Translations under genes and position numbers: made by a program | The notes under the pieces: model-generated | What the model was told of the DNA's origin: nothing | Database searches by the model: none | Seen by the model: only the letters and a program-made list of their open reading frames with translations | Assembly (NCBI RefSeq): GCF_037860775.1 | Contig: NZ_JBBEWC010000005.1 | Coordinates: 458,137 to 522,136, forward strand | Origin: Emticicia soli | GTDB lineage: Bacteria; Bacteroidota; Bacteroidia; Cytophagales; Spirosomataceae | Reading direction: 5' to 3' | DNA: 64,000 nucleotides | Part shown: piece after piece, positions 51,449 to 59,996 of the stretch | Layout of the letters: every line of letters begins with the position of its first letter | How positions within the stretch are numbered: position 1 is the first letter of the stretch

Positions 51449-54400
51449 ATGATAAAACAACTATTTTCTGACATGCCAAAGTTGAATAAAATTCTTCTTT
51501 TTATGCTTACTATTACTTTTTCTACTCAAGTTTTTGCCCAAAAAGAGGTAGAAAATGCAAAAGCATATCTGCAAGCCAATGCAGCTCAGTTTCAGCTTTC
51601 TAAAACCGATATTGAAGAAATGGGGGTTTCGAGTGCTTACCCATCAACCGGAACAAGCTTGTACCACATTTATTTTGCACAAAAATACCAGGCAATCGAG
51701 GTATTTAATGGCATTCTGAATGTTACTCTCTCAAACGACAAGGTGGTGAACGTTGGTAATACCTTTGTGCCAAATATAAACTCGAAGGTTCCGGCTATTA
51801 CCAATACCCTGGGCTTAAGTCCGGCAGAGGCAATTGATAAAGCTGCTGCGTACCTTAAACTAGCAAAAGGTACGGTAAGTACTCAGGAAGTGAGTGCCAA
51901 TAAATTGCCTAATGGACAAATTGACAAGGCTGTTTATAGAAACACAGCATTGTCGAACGACGAAATCAATGTAAAACTCTATTGGTTTCCTTATGATACT
52001 CTTATTAACCGACAAAGGATTTCTAAGATAGACTTAGTATGGCAGGTTCAGATTCAGACGAAAGACCACCAGAATGTATGGAGTGTACATGTAAATGCGC
52101 AGTCGGGCGAAGTTGTACAAGTAAAAGATATGGTGATACACTGTAATTTTGGTACGCCTGAGCATCAGCAAGCGCCGCATGCCTGCGAAGGTGCAAGTGC
52201 TTTAACAGCCATAGCCAGAGAAAATATCAATTTTCTTCAACCTGTGGCAGCTAATAGTTATCGGGTGTTCGATTATCCGGTAGAGAGCCCGATTCATGGA
52301 AGCCAAACAGTGGTAACTAACCCATATACCAAATTTGCCCCTGCTGGCACTGGTCCCGGAAGCACCAATGGTTGGCACAATGATGGCACAACCGATTATA
52401 CTAATACCAGAGGTAATAACGTATATGCCAAAGAAGATCGGGCAAATGATAATGAATTAACCATTGGTCTTAGCCCTTCGTCGGCAACTTTAGAGTTTGA
52501 TTATTCCTATACACATGCCACAGGGTCGGCTAATGCAAACCTTAATGCCGCAATCACTAATCTGTTTTATTGGAATAACCTGATTCATGATGTATTGTAT
52601 AAATACGGGTTTAACGAAACGGCGGGGAATTTCCAGAAAGATAATATGAGCAGAGGTGGGCTAGGTAATGATTTTGTTTATGCTGATGCACAAGATGGCT
52701 CTGGTACGAACAATGCAAATTTTTATCCGCCTATTGATGGTATCAACGGCCGTATGCAGATGTTTTTATGGAATCAGGGTGGTTCTCCGGCTTATCAGCC
52801 TGACTCTGATTTTGACAACGGCGTAATTGCACACGAATACGGGCATGGCTGGTCGACACGTCTGACAGGTGGGCCTGCCAATTCATCATGCTTGCAAAAC
52901 GTTGAGCAAGGCGGTGAAGGCTGGAGTGATTATCTGGGCCTGATGCTCACAACCAACTGGGCGGCGCTTCAGCCTAATACAGTTTCTGCCAATAGACCTG
53001 TAAGCATCGGAACTTACGTACTAGGGCAGCAAACCACCGATGTGGGTATCAGAGGTTTTAAATACTCTCATGATATGGGTACTTACAATGCTCATGTAAC
53101 TTACGGGCAGGTAGGAAATATTTCATTTTCGAATCCGCATGGAATAGGGTCTATATGGGCAACTATCTTATGGGATATGACCTGGAAAATAATTATGTTT
53201 GATAACAAAATTGTAAGCAATATCAACAAAACCGATAGCCTTTTAGGCAATGTAGCAGCACTTAAACTCGTAAATCAGGGGCTTGCCTTGCAACCTTGTA
53301 GCCCAAGTATGATTCAGGCCCGAAACGCAATTCTGAAAGCTGATACGCTGTTATTTAATGCTCGTTACAGTTGTGTAATATGGGAGGCTTTTGCCCGCCG
53401 TGGTTTGGGGATAAATGCATCAACAGGAGTTTCGACCAACGACCGCATCGTAACAGAAGATTTTACACCATATACAGAAAGACCATTAAGCTCGGATAAA
53501 GTTTTAAGCGTTTGTTCGCGCACACCATTTGTTTATACAGCTACTACCAACGTAGCAGGTACCACCTTTAGTTGGACACGCCCGGCTGTACCAGGTATCA
53601 GTAATGCAGCAGGGAGCGGAAGCTCGGCAAATATCAATGAATCATTGATTAATACAACCAATAAACCAATAATAGTGCTATATTATTTTAGTCTTGGCCC
53701 TGGTACTTGTAATGCTTTGCAAACTGTGAGAGTAGTAGTGAATCCTGAGCCTGTGCCTGCGCTTGATACCTATAATGTGTGTAAAAATGGTACTGTACCG
53801 GCTGGAGAAGGGTTGGCAATCGTAAATCCGGTTTCCAGCAGTTTTTCAGGTACACTTACAGGTTTATCGCCTGTATATAGAAGACCATTAGGCGATAATG
53901 TAACTACATATAATGGAGCAAGTGGCACAAATTATCGTTATTATACCTATAGTTTTATCTCTCCGGTTACAGGTTCTGTATCTATCGAAACGATTAACGG
54001 AACCATTAACACCGATAGATACGACACTTATCTTTCGTTGTACAAAAGTTCTTTTAACAGTACTGCGCCTGCGAATAATTTCCTGATTGGTGATGATGAT
54101 AGTGGCGCATTGCTTTATGCTTCTAAAATTACCTATAATTTGGTTAAAGATAGCACTTATATTGTTGTTGTAACTACCTACGCTCAGAATGCAACAGGTA
54201 GCTTTGTGATAGGAGCTACTGCGCCTATCTTTAGTAACATTGTTACGTGGTATACTGCTAATACTGGCGGCACTGCTCTAGCAAAAGGTAGCGTGTTCAA
54301 CCCTGTTGGTGTGCCTGGCTCCGGGGTGCCAAATACTGCTACTGCGGGCACAACCTATTTTTATGCCGATGCATCTAATTTATCGGCTTGCCGTGTTATG

Positions 54401-55348
54401 ACCCGATTTATTGTTAACAACCCGAGCGTTGGAGGAAGCATTGCGGGCAGTACAACGGCTTGCTCAAATACAAATTCGGGTACACTTACTTTAAGTGGGT
54501 ACACAGGTACTATTCTCAGATGGGAGTCGTCGACGGATAATTTTGTGAGCAATGTTGTGTCTATTTCTAATACAACAACGAGCCTCAATTATTCGAACTT
54601 AACACAAACTACTTATTATAGAGCAGTGATAAAAAGTGGTGATTGCCCACAAGCTAATTCGTCAGTAGCAACTATTACCCGAACCAATGTAACCTTGCCA
54701 ACCACAACCGGAGCCAGCCGCTGTGGTGCCGGAACAGTAACACTTACAGCAACCGGCTGCGCTGGTGGTAACATCAACTGGTATGATGGTGTAACAGGTG
54801 GCACATCATTAGCTACCGGAACAAGTTTTACAACTCCTGCCCTTTCGGCTAGTAAAACTTACTATGCCAATTGTACGCTAAATGCTTGTGTTTCGAACAG
54901 AGTTGCAGCAGTAGCAACCGTTAATATTGCAACAGTACCAACAGCTTCGGGTGCAAGCCGTTGTGGTGCTGGCAGTGTTACGCTTGCAGCAACGGGCTGT
55001 GCAGGTGGTACTATTAACTGGTACACAGTAGCAACTGGCGGTACTGCAGTAGGTACCGGCGGTACTTATGCCACACCAAGTTTATCGGCCAATACTACTT
55101 ATTATGTTAGTTGTACGGTTGGGGCTTGTTCATCTGCCAGAACAACCGTGCAAGCCACAATCAATGTGAATTTGGTGGTAACTGGTGCGCAGGTAGCGGG
55201 TAATTATAGAGCTTCGCAGACTATTACAAGTACGGCAAATGTAGCCTCTGGGGTAAATTATTATGCGGCTAAAGCCATTATACTTAATCCCGGTTTTCAG
55301 GCTGGAGGCAGCGAAATATTTATGGCCAAAATAGAGAACTGTCCTTGA
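51449..55348 (+). CDS. Secreted fungalysin-type (M36) metalloprotease with surface-domain tail
   Basis: The start is ATG 51449 (or ATG 51473); the frame is open from a TTG at 51425. The ~1300-residue protein has a signal peptide ending TQVFA and an N-terminal FTP-type propeptide (about 40-200). The M36 catalytic domain has HEYGH at 462-466 and Glu490 in EQGGEGWSDYLG. After ~690 come a PPC-like beta-sandwich (NYRYYTYSFISPVTGSVS), a PKD/Ig-type region and two near-identical Ig-like modules (GASRCGAG...GCAGG.INWY). The end SGVNYYAAKAIILNPGFQAG looks like the '3-coathanger stack' domain. It likely digests extracellular protein such as collagen or keratin. Confidence 0.9.
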   Translation: MIKQLFSDMPKLNKILLFMLTITFSTQVFAQKEVENAKAYLQANAAQFQLSKTDIEEMGVSSAYPSTGTSLYHIYFAQKYQAIEVFNGILNVTLSNDKVVNVGNTFVPNINSKVPAITNTLGLSPAEAIDKAAAYLKLAKGTVSTQEVSANKLPNGQIDKAVYRNTALSNDEINVKLYWFPYDTLINRQRISKIDLVWQVQIQTKDHQNVWSVHVNAQSGEVVQVKDMVIHCNFGTPEHQQAPHACEGASALTAIARENINFLQPVAANSYRVFDYPVESPIHGSQTVVTNPYTKFAPAGTGPGSTNGWHNDGTTDYTNTRGNNVYAKEDRANDNELTIGLSPSSATLEFDYSYTHATGSANANLNAAITNLFYWNNLIHDVLYKYGFNETAGNFQKDNMSRGGLGNDFVYADAQDGSGTNNANFYPPIDGINGRMQMFLWNQGGSPAYQPDSDFDNGVIAHEYGHGWSTRLTGGPANSSCLQNVEQGGEGWSDYLGLMLTTNWAALQPNTVSANRPVSIGTYVLGQQTTDVGIRGFKYSHDMGTYNAHVTYGQVGNISFSNPHGIGSIWATILWDMTWKIIMFDNKIVSNINKTDSLLGNVAALKLVNQGLALQPCSPSMIQARNAILKADTLLFNARYSCVIWEAFARRGLGINASTGVSTNDRIVTEDFTPYTERPLSSDKVLSVCSRTPFVYTATTNVAGTTFSWTRPAVPGISNAAGSGSSANINESLINTTNKPIIVLYYFSLGPGTCNALQTVRVVVNPEPVPALDTYNVCKNGTVPAGEGLAIVNPVSSSFSGTLTGLSPVYRRPLGDNVTTYNGASGTNYRYYTYSFISPVTGSVSIETINGTINTDRYDTYLSLYKSSFNSTAPANNFLIGDDDSGALLYASKITYNLVKDSTYIVVVTTYAQNATGSFVIGATAPIFSNIVTWYTANTGGTALAKGSVFNPVGVPGSGVPNTATAGTTYFYADASNLSACRVMTRFIVNNPSVGGSIAGSTTACSNTNSGTLTLSGYTGTILRWESSTDNFVSNVVSISNTTTSLNYSNLTQTTYYRAVIKSGDCPQANSSVATITRTNVTLPTTTGASRCGAGTVTLTATGCAGGNINWYDGVTGGTSLATGTSFTTPALSASKTYYANCTLNACVSNRVAAVATVNIATVPTASGASRCGAGSVTLAATGCAGGTINWYTVATGGTAVGTGGTYATPSLSANTTYYVSCTVGACSSARTTVQATINVNLVVTGAQVAGNYRASQTITSTANVASGVNYYAAKAIILNPGFQAGGSEIFMAKIENCP

Positions 55349-55379
55349 TTTTTGTTAGATAGATTTTTGTAGTAAATGG

Positions 55380-55406
55380 ATAGGGGTTCAAATTTTGAAT
55401 CCCTAT
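55380..55406. repeat. TAGGGGTTCAAA palindrome, copy 1
   Basis: ATAGGGGTTCAAA and TTTGAATCCCTAT form a 13-bp stem with one G-T pair, directly after the fungalysin gene and followed by TTTTG. It is likely a terminator, but the same sequence forms the palindrome at 57470. Confidence 0.65.
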
Positions 55407-55517
55407 TTTGTTTTATGCTGACGGTAATAAGCTATGCTCACATTTACTCGTCTTTTACCTTTGTTCTTGCCGCTAGTTTGAATAGATTTGTAAACGCACA
55501 TTTTTATAAACAACCCT

Positions 55518-56684
55518 ATGATAAAACGACTCAAATCTTGCTTGATTCTGCTTTTTGTTATTACAAAAAGCTATGCTCAAACCATTGAAACTACTTCACC
55601 ACTGCCTGATGCATTAAAAACCATTGATGGAATAACAATAGACAAGGTATCGGACTGGGAGAAAAAGCGACGACCAGAAATATTGACCTTATTTGAAGAC
55701 AATATCTACGGGCAAATGCCTAAAAAATTCGATAAAATCAGCTATAAAACCACTAATGAAGTAGCCAATGCTATGAACGGCAAGGCAAACTTAAAAGAAG
55801 TAGATATTAAGGTAGAAAAAGACAAGAAAACCGTAACGATTCATTTGATATTATTTATACCTGTTAAGGCTACGAAAAACTCACCGGTGTTTTTGCTGAT
55901 TAATAATAGGGGCAAAGAGAATACCGACCCAACTCGCAAGGTAAAGAGCGAGTTTTGGCCTGCTGAAATGGCTATCGACAGTGGCTATGCTATTGCTGCT
56001 TTTCATATAAGCGATGCAGCCCCAGATAACAAAGACACCTATCAGAATAGTGTTTTACAGTTGTACCCTGAGCAACTAAATGCCGATAATGGCATGAAAG
56101 CCATTGGTGCTTGGGCATGGGCTGCCAGTAGGGTTATGGATTATTTTAAAACCAATAAAGACATAGATTTTAACAAAGTCAGTTTAGTCGGGCATTCAAG
56201 AGGAGGGAAGGCTGCTTTATGGGCTGGAGCGCAAGATAAGCGTTTTGCCATGATATTTGCTAGCTGCTCGGGTAATACGGGTGCTGCTTTGGCTAGAAGG
56301 AAAGTTGGCGAGTCAATCAAGGCTATTAATACTACTTTTCCGCATTGGTTCAATAACAATTATAAGCGATTCAACGATAATGCTGATGCCCTGCCCGTAG
56401 ACCAACATCTATTGATTTCACTAATTGCCCCTCGACCAGTTTACACAACCTCTGCCACAGAAGATATATGGGCCGACCCTGTAGGCTCTTATATGTCTAT
56501 TAGTGAGGCACAGAAAGTTTATTCATTATACGGCAAAAAATCAGGATTAAGTCCTAATCCTCCGGCAGTTAATACACCTATCATACAGTCGATTCTAGGC
56601 TACCATAACAGAGAAGGCATTCATAACATGACCGCCTATGACTGGGGCAATTTTATTCGTTTTGCTGGGTTTCATTATAAATAA
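55518..56684 (+). CDS. Secreted CE15-like alpha/beta hydrolase (glucuronoyl esterase-like)
   Basis: The 388-residue protein has a signal peptide (LILLFVITKSYAQ). It has the alpha/beta-hydrolase fold with the CE15 nucleophile motif GHSRGGKAALWAGAQD, preceded by a conserved AIGAWAWAASRVMDY helix. The segments TFPHWF, LIAPRPVYTTSATEDIWADP and the late His in LGYHNREGIHNMTAYDW also match glucuronoyl methylesterases. These cut ester links between lignin and glucuronoxylan in plant cell walls. The catalytic acid was not located. No xylanase gene is beside it. Confidence 0.82.
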   Translation: MIKRLKSCLILLFVITKSYAQTIETTSPLPDALKTIDGITIDKVSDWEKKRRPEILTLFEDNIYGQMPKKFDKISYKTTNEVANAMNGKANLKEVDIKVEKDKKTVTIHLILFIPVKATKNSPVFLLINNRGKENTDPTRKVKSEFWPAEMAIDSGYAIAAFHISDAAPDNKDTYQNSVLQLYPEQLNADNGMKAIGAWAWAASRVMDYFKTNKDIDFNKVSLVGHSRGGKAALWAGAQDKRFAMIFASCSGNTGAALARRKVGESIKAINTTFPHWFNNNYKRFNDNADALPVDQHLLISLIAPRPVYTTSATEDIWADPVGSYMSISEAQKVYSLYGKKSGLSPNPPAVNTPIIQSILGYHNREGIHNMTAYDWGNFIRFAGFHYK

Positions 56685-56689
56685 ATGTG

Positions 56690-56725
56690 GGACGATTTTC
56701 TAAATCGTCAAAATCCGGCAGGATT
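56690..56725. repeat. Hairpin plus GTCAAAATCCGGCA string
   Basis: GACGATTT-TCT-AAATCGTC is an 8-bp hairpin, followed by AAAATCCGGCAGGATTTTAT, itself partly self-complementary (AAATCC-GGCA-GGATTT). The GTCAAAATCCGGCA part also occurs near 50959. It lies just past the hydrolase gene and may also serve as its terminator. Confidence 0.45.
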
Positions 56726-56831
56726 TTATTGATGTTATATTTATTGACTGTCGTTCGGAGAAGGGTTGACGTAGTGACTTATACATATTCATTCAAACAG
56801 GCGAGTTGTTAAACTTAATACCAATGTATAC

Positions 56832-57371
56832 ATGAAACAGTGGAAACATATAGTATTAAGCATTTTTTTTTCTGTATATATTGCAACAGTTTTATTAACT
56901 GACATTTCGCTCGTAGGTTTTTGGACTGGCATACTATTTTCAATCGTGCTTTCAATAATTACGTTGATATTTGTATTTAAAAGAAGGACAAATAAATTAT
57001 GGTTGACAATATCACTGAAAATAATGAATGTTCTTTGTCTGTTAACTTTATTGAGGCTATTAGGTTTAAACCTTGTCAGTACCTTTTTCTGGGATATATC
57101 AAAACTTCGCACCTTTTATTATCAGTCAGTAGATGGAAGGCTTTTCAATGCTTATTTCAAACCTGTTGGTGCATATTCGGGAGGTTATGGCAATTTTTGG
57201 ATTACGGAGACTCCAAAGTATTTTCCATTGATAGAGTCAAGGGTATATTTTAACAGAACTGTTCATCATGACTTTAGTGACGACATATTTGATGGTGAAC
57301 CGATTGATAACTATGAGGTAGTTCGTAGTTATATAAAAGAAGAAGTTATTGACAAACAAAAATTGAAGTAG
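56832..57371 (+). CDS. Small membrane protein of unknown function
   Basis: The 179-residue protein has three N-terminal hydrophobic helices (IVLSIFFSVYIATVLL, FWTGILFSIVLSIITLIFVF, IMNVLCLLTLLRLLGLNLV) and a soluble C-terminal part with many Tyr, Phe and Asp (GAYSGGYGNFWITETPKYFPL). I do not recognise the family. It has no neighbour with a related role. Confidence 0.65.
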   Translation: MKQWKHIVLSIFFSVYIATVLLTDISLVGFWTGILFSIVLSIITLIFVFKRRTNKLWLTISLKIMNVLCLLTLLRLLGLNLVSTFFWDISKLRTFYYQSVDGRLFNAYFKPVGAYSGGYGNFWITETPKYFPLIESRVYFNRTVHHDFSDDIFDGEPIDNYEVVRSYIKEEVIDKQKLK

Positions 57372-57469
57372 CGTTTGGCTGAGTTAAGTTATAGTTCCTG
57401 TAAGTTTCTGAACGACTATTTCTAAGATTTTGTATAGGTTAACACTTATTGAACGAGCAACCCAATGCG

Positions 57470-57499
57470 TAGGGGTTCAAAATTTTGAACCCCTACGTA
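57470..57499. terminator. Perfect 30-bp palindrome (TAGGGGTTCAAA copy 2) between convergent genes
   Basis: CGTAGGGGTTCAAAA joined to its exact reverse complement lies between the rightward gene ending at 57371 and the leftward gene ending at 57535. It shares its core with 55380-55406, so it is both a repeat and a plausible bidirectional terminator. Confidence 0.6.
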
Positions 57500-57534
57500 G
57501 CATTACAGTAAATAATTGGTATCTATTCACGCAA

Positions 57535-58407
57535 TCACTTTCCCCCATAAACCCCACTTAAAAAAGCCTTTACAGAGATTGGTTTGTGGCCTAATAAGGT
57601 TTCTAAATCAGTTTCGGTTGATGAGAACTCACCTTGTTTGAAAGCCTCTGCGAAGCCAGCAGTTACACCCAGCATTTCAGCAGGAACGCCTGCTTGTTTC
57701 AATATTTCAACAAATGCCGCAGGCTCAGGGCTTACATAGCCTACTGCTTTACCCGACGCTTCACTGATGATTCTGGCGATGTCGTGAAAAGTAACTGCTT
57801 CGGTATTCGAGATTGCATAGTCTTTATTTTCGTGGCCTGTACTGCTCAAGATATTGGCTGCTGCTTCTGCCATGTCGCTACGTAGCGTAAATGCTACTGG
57901 AGTATCGCCAGCTGGGAGGAACACACCTGTTTCAAGCACATTTGGTCCTATAAACATAGGTAATAAATCAGCATAGATATTATTGCGTAAAATAGTGTAG
58001 GTAAGCCCGCTTTCTTTAAGGGCTGCCTCAGTTGCCAAGTGAGTTTTGGCTACAATATAAATTGGCGATGTTTCGGTTTCGTTTTTGCGTATAAAGCTTG
58101 TATACACCACATGACCTACACCTGCTTCTTTGGCCGCTTTCACTACATTTTCGTGTTGTTGTCCACGTTGCATTACATCGCTACCCGAGACAAAAAAGAG
58201 CTTGTCGATACCTTTAAAAGCTGCTACCAATGAAGCGTAATTGTCGTAGTCGCCTATCAGAATCGTAACACCTTTGCCCTTTAGGTCTCCTGCTTTGGCT
58301 TCGTCTCTTACCAATGCGGCAATGGTATTGGCCGGAGTACCTTTTTTCAATAAAAAATCTATAGTTGTTGCGCCTAGAGGCCCTGTTGCGCCTGTTACTA
58401 AAATCAT
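57535..58407 (-). CDS. NmrA-like / QorB-type NAD(P)H:quinone oxidoreductase
   Basis: ATG 58407 starts MILVTGATGPLG at the NAD(P)-binding glycine motif; the frame is open 14 codons further, but these precede the normal start. The 290-residue protein is an atypical short-chain dehydrogenase. It has VTGATGPLGATTIDFLL, the HVVYTSFIRKNETETSPIY segment, and LRNNIYADLLP near residue 145. It resembles E. coli YtfG (QOR2), which reduces quinones with NADPH. It is divergent from an HxlR gene, as ytfG is from ytfH. Confidence 0.85.
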   Translation of the reverse strand: MILVTGATGPLGATTIDFLLKKGTPANTIAALVRDEAKAGDLKGKGVTILIGDYDNYASLVAAFKGIDKLFFVSGSDVMQRGQQHENVVKAAKEAGVGHVVYTSFIRKNETETSPIYIVAKTHLATEAALKESGLTYTILRNNIYADLLPMFIGPNVLETGVFLPAGDTPVAFTLRSDMAEAAANILSSTGHENKDYAISNTEAVTFHDIARIISEASGKAVGYVSPEPAAFVEILKQAGVPAEMLGVTAGFAEAFKQGEFSSTETDLETLLGHKPISVKAFLSGVYGGK

Positions 58408-58446
58408 GTTCAGAAAGTTTTTATAAATAAATTGTTTTGATGGGCA

Positions 58447-58510
58447 CAAAAGTACTTATATTTGCTATATAAAATATAGTAATATACTAATGTATAGCAC
58501 TATACTTTTG
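58447..58510. promoter_or_regulatory. Divergent promoter with palindromic HxlR sites
   Basis: On the minus strand TACTTTTG (58454-58447) serves the quinone reductase gene. On the plus strand TACTTTTG (58503-58510) serves the HxlR gene. Between them CTATAT-AAA-ATATAG (58465-58479) and GTATAG-CA-CTATAC (58492-58505) are perfect inverted repeats; the second overlaps the plus-strand -7 box. Confidence 0.6.
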
Positions 58511-58532
58511 TATAGCAAGCATCTCAATAATT

Positions 58533-58907
58533 ATGACAGCAACAAAAAGAATAGTAGATTTTGCCGAAGCAAAGGCTTGTCCCGAGCAATTTGTATTGGC
58601 CATAAACGATACCCTGAATGTACTGACCGGAAAGTGGAAATTGCCGATTCTGGCTTCATTATCTTATGGAATTAAGCGTTTTACAGAGATACAACGCAAT
58701 ATTCCGAAGATAACGCCACGAATGTTGTCGAAAGAGTTGAAAGAACTTGAACTCAACGGCATGGTAAAGCGGATAGTGTACGATGCTACTCCCGTGCTGG
58801 TAGAATATGAAATGACTGAATCGGCCAAAGATTTATCGGCAGTAATAGATAGTATGCTGCATTGGGGCTTAAAGCATCGAAAAACTATTATGCAAAATGA
58901 GTGCTAA
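58533..58907 (+). CDS. HxlR-family transcriptional regulator (quinone-reductase-linked)
   Basis: The 124-residue winged-helix protein has Cys near the N-terminus (EAKACPEQF, position ~14) followed by the HxlR core NVLTGKWKLPILASLSYG, then FTEIQRNIPKITPRMLSKELKELELNGMV and VEYEMTESAKDLSAVI. HxlR members of this type (YtfH, QorR) use one conserved Cys to sense thiol-reactive quinones or aldehydes. It likely controls itself and the divergent quinone reductase. Confidence 0.9.
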   Translation: MTATKRIVDFAEAKACPEQFVLAINDTLNVLTGKWKLPILASLSYGIKRFTEIQRNIPKITPRMLSKELKELELNGMVKRIVYDATPVLVEYEMTESAKDLSAVIDSMLHWGLKHRKTIMQNEC

Positions 58908-59028
58908 ATTAGGATTACAGCGTATCGTGAAAATACAAAAGACTCATGCTACTATGGCAGAAATGCATTTAGATGAATAGTTTTTTGCACTATTTATGCA
59001 TAACTATTAAATCACCTTCCGTAGGGGT

Positions 59029-59742
59029 TTAATAATTGTATTTGTAAACAAATTTATTGTCTTCTAGTACTTCGGTTGGGTAGCCGTCGGCATCGTATTT
59101 GTAACTGCGCTCAAATGTATAGCTCCCTGTTGCTTTTAGCACATTGTTAGGGCTTTTGTTGAAAGGGCTAATCCATTGAGGCCTTTGGTTGATGGTATAA
59201 TAAGGGTTAATCTTGTTGTCGTATGTATAGTGGGTTGTTCCGCCGTAGAAGTTATTTTCTTTAATAAGATTTCCTCTTGAATCATATTCGAAGGTGCTTA
59301 CCCTGGGGGTTTCTCCTCCGCCAATTATTTGTTTTTCAACCAATCCTTTTGCATTATAAACAAACTCAGTAGTGTTATCAGTTCTGATAACTTTGGTGAG
59401 TTGCCCTTTACTGTTATAAGTAAAAGTCTCTTCTAGTTTCATGCCCCCCTTAGGGTCACACAAGGCTGCCAAACTAGAGTAAATACTGCGCATAGTTGTT
59501 TTTAACTTGCTTAGCGTTCCGCCAGAATACTCATATACAAACTCATCGGCCGGGTTGGTTTCACACATCATATAATAGTTTTCTTTTACCAGTACGTCTT
59601 TCTGATACTCGAAAGTCATATAAGGTCTATTTTCTCTTGTTACGCTTGACAGTCTTTTACCAACTATAGGTGTAGGGTCAGTGGCATCTTTTTTACACCC
59701 TAGTGCAAAGGCAAGTATGAGGATGAGGGCAAGGTTTTTCAT
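59029..59742 (-). CDS. Lipoprotein with YD-like (RHS) repeats
   Basis: The 237-residue protein has a lipobox at LALILILAFALGC (Cys16). The mature part contains several YD-type repeats: DEFVYEYSGGTLSKL, ETFTYNSKGQLTKVI, TEFVYNAKGLVEKQI, STFEYDSRGNLIKEN, THYTYDNKINPYY and RSYKYDADGYPTEVLED. Such short lipoproteins occur widely in Bacteroidota as beta-sheet surface proteins and are not toxins: no C-terminal toxin domain or cleavage motif is present. Function unknown. Confidence 0.8.
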   Translation of the reverse strand: MKNLALILILAFALGCKKDATDPTPIVGKRLSSVTRENRPYMTFEYQKDVLVKENYYMMCETNPADEFVYEYSGGTLSKLKTTMRSIYSSLAALCDPKGGMKLEETFTYNSKGQLTKVIRTDNTTEFVYNAKGLVEKQIIGGGETPRVSTFEYDSRGNLIKENNFYGGTTHYTYDNKINPYYTINQRPQWISPFNKSPNNVLKATGSYTFERSYKYDADGYPTEVLEDNKFVYKYNY

Positions 59743-59996
59743 AGTTTTTATTTAGCGATACGTTACATCTACCTATTACAAATATAAGCATTTAAAGAAC
59801 GAAATCTTGAATTGGGTTATTTATAACTATGATTCAAAAAACAGGTGTTTGGTTGTAATTTTTTTTGAGGTTTTTGGGATTTGTAGACTTTTGAGGTTAG
59901 GAAGCATATTTGTGTAAATGTAGAGTTAGTCATTTTATCACTTATAATTAAAAAAGTAGCGAAATAGAGCTTTCCTATTTCGCTACTAAATAAATA

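Noticed and set aside
59029..59742. RHS-type toxin
   Set aside because: Only short YD-type repeats in a 237-residue lipoprotein; no toxin domain, no DPxG-type cleavage site and no immunity gene beside it.
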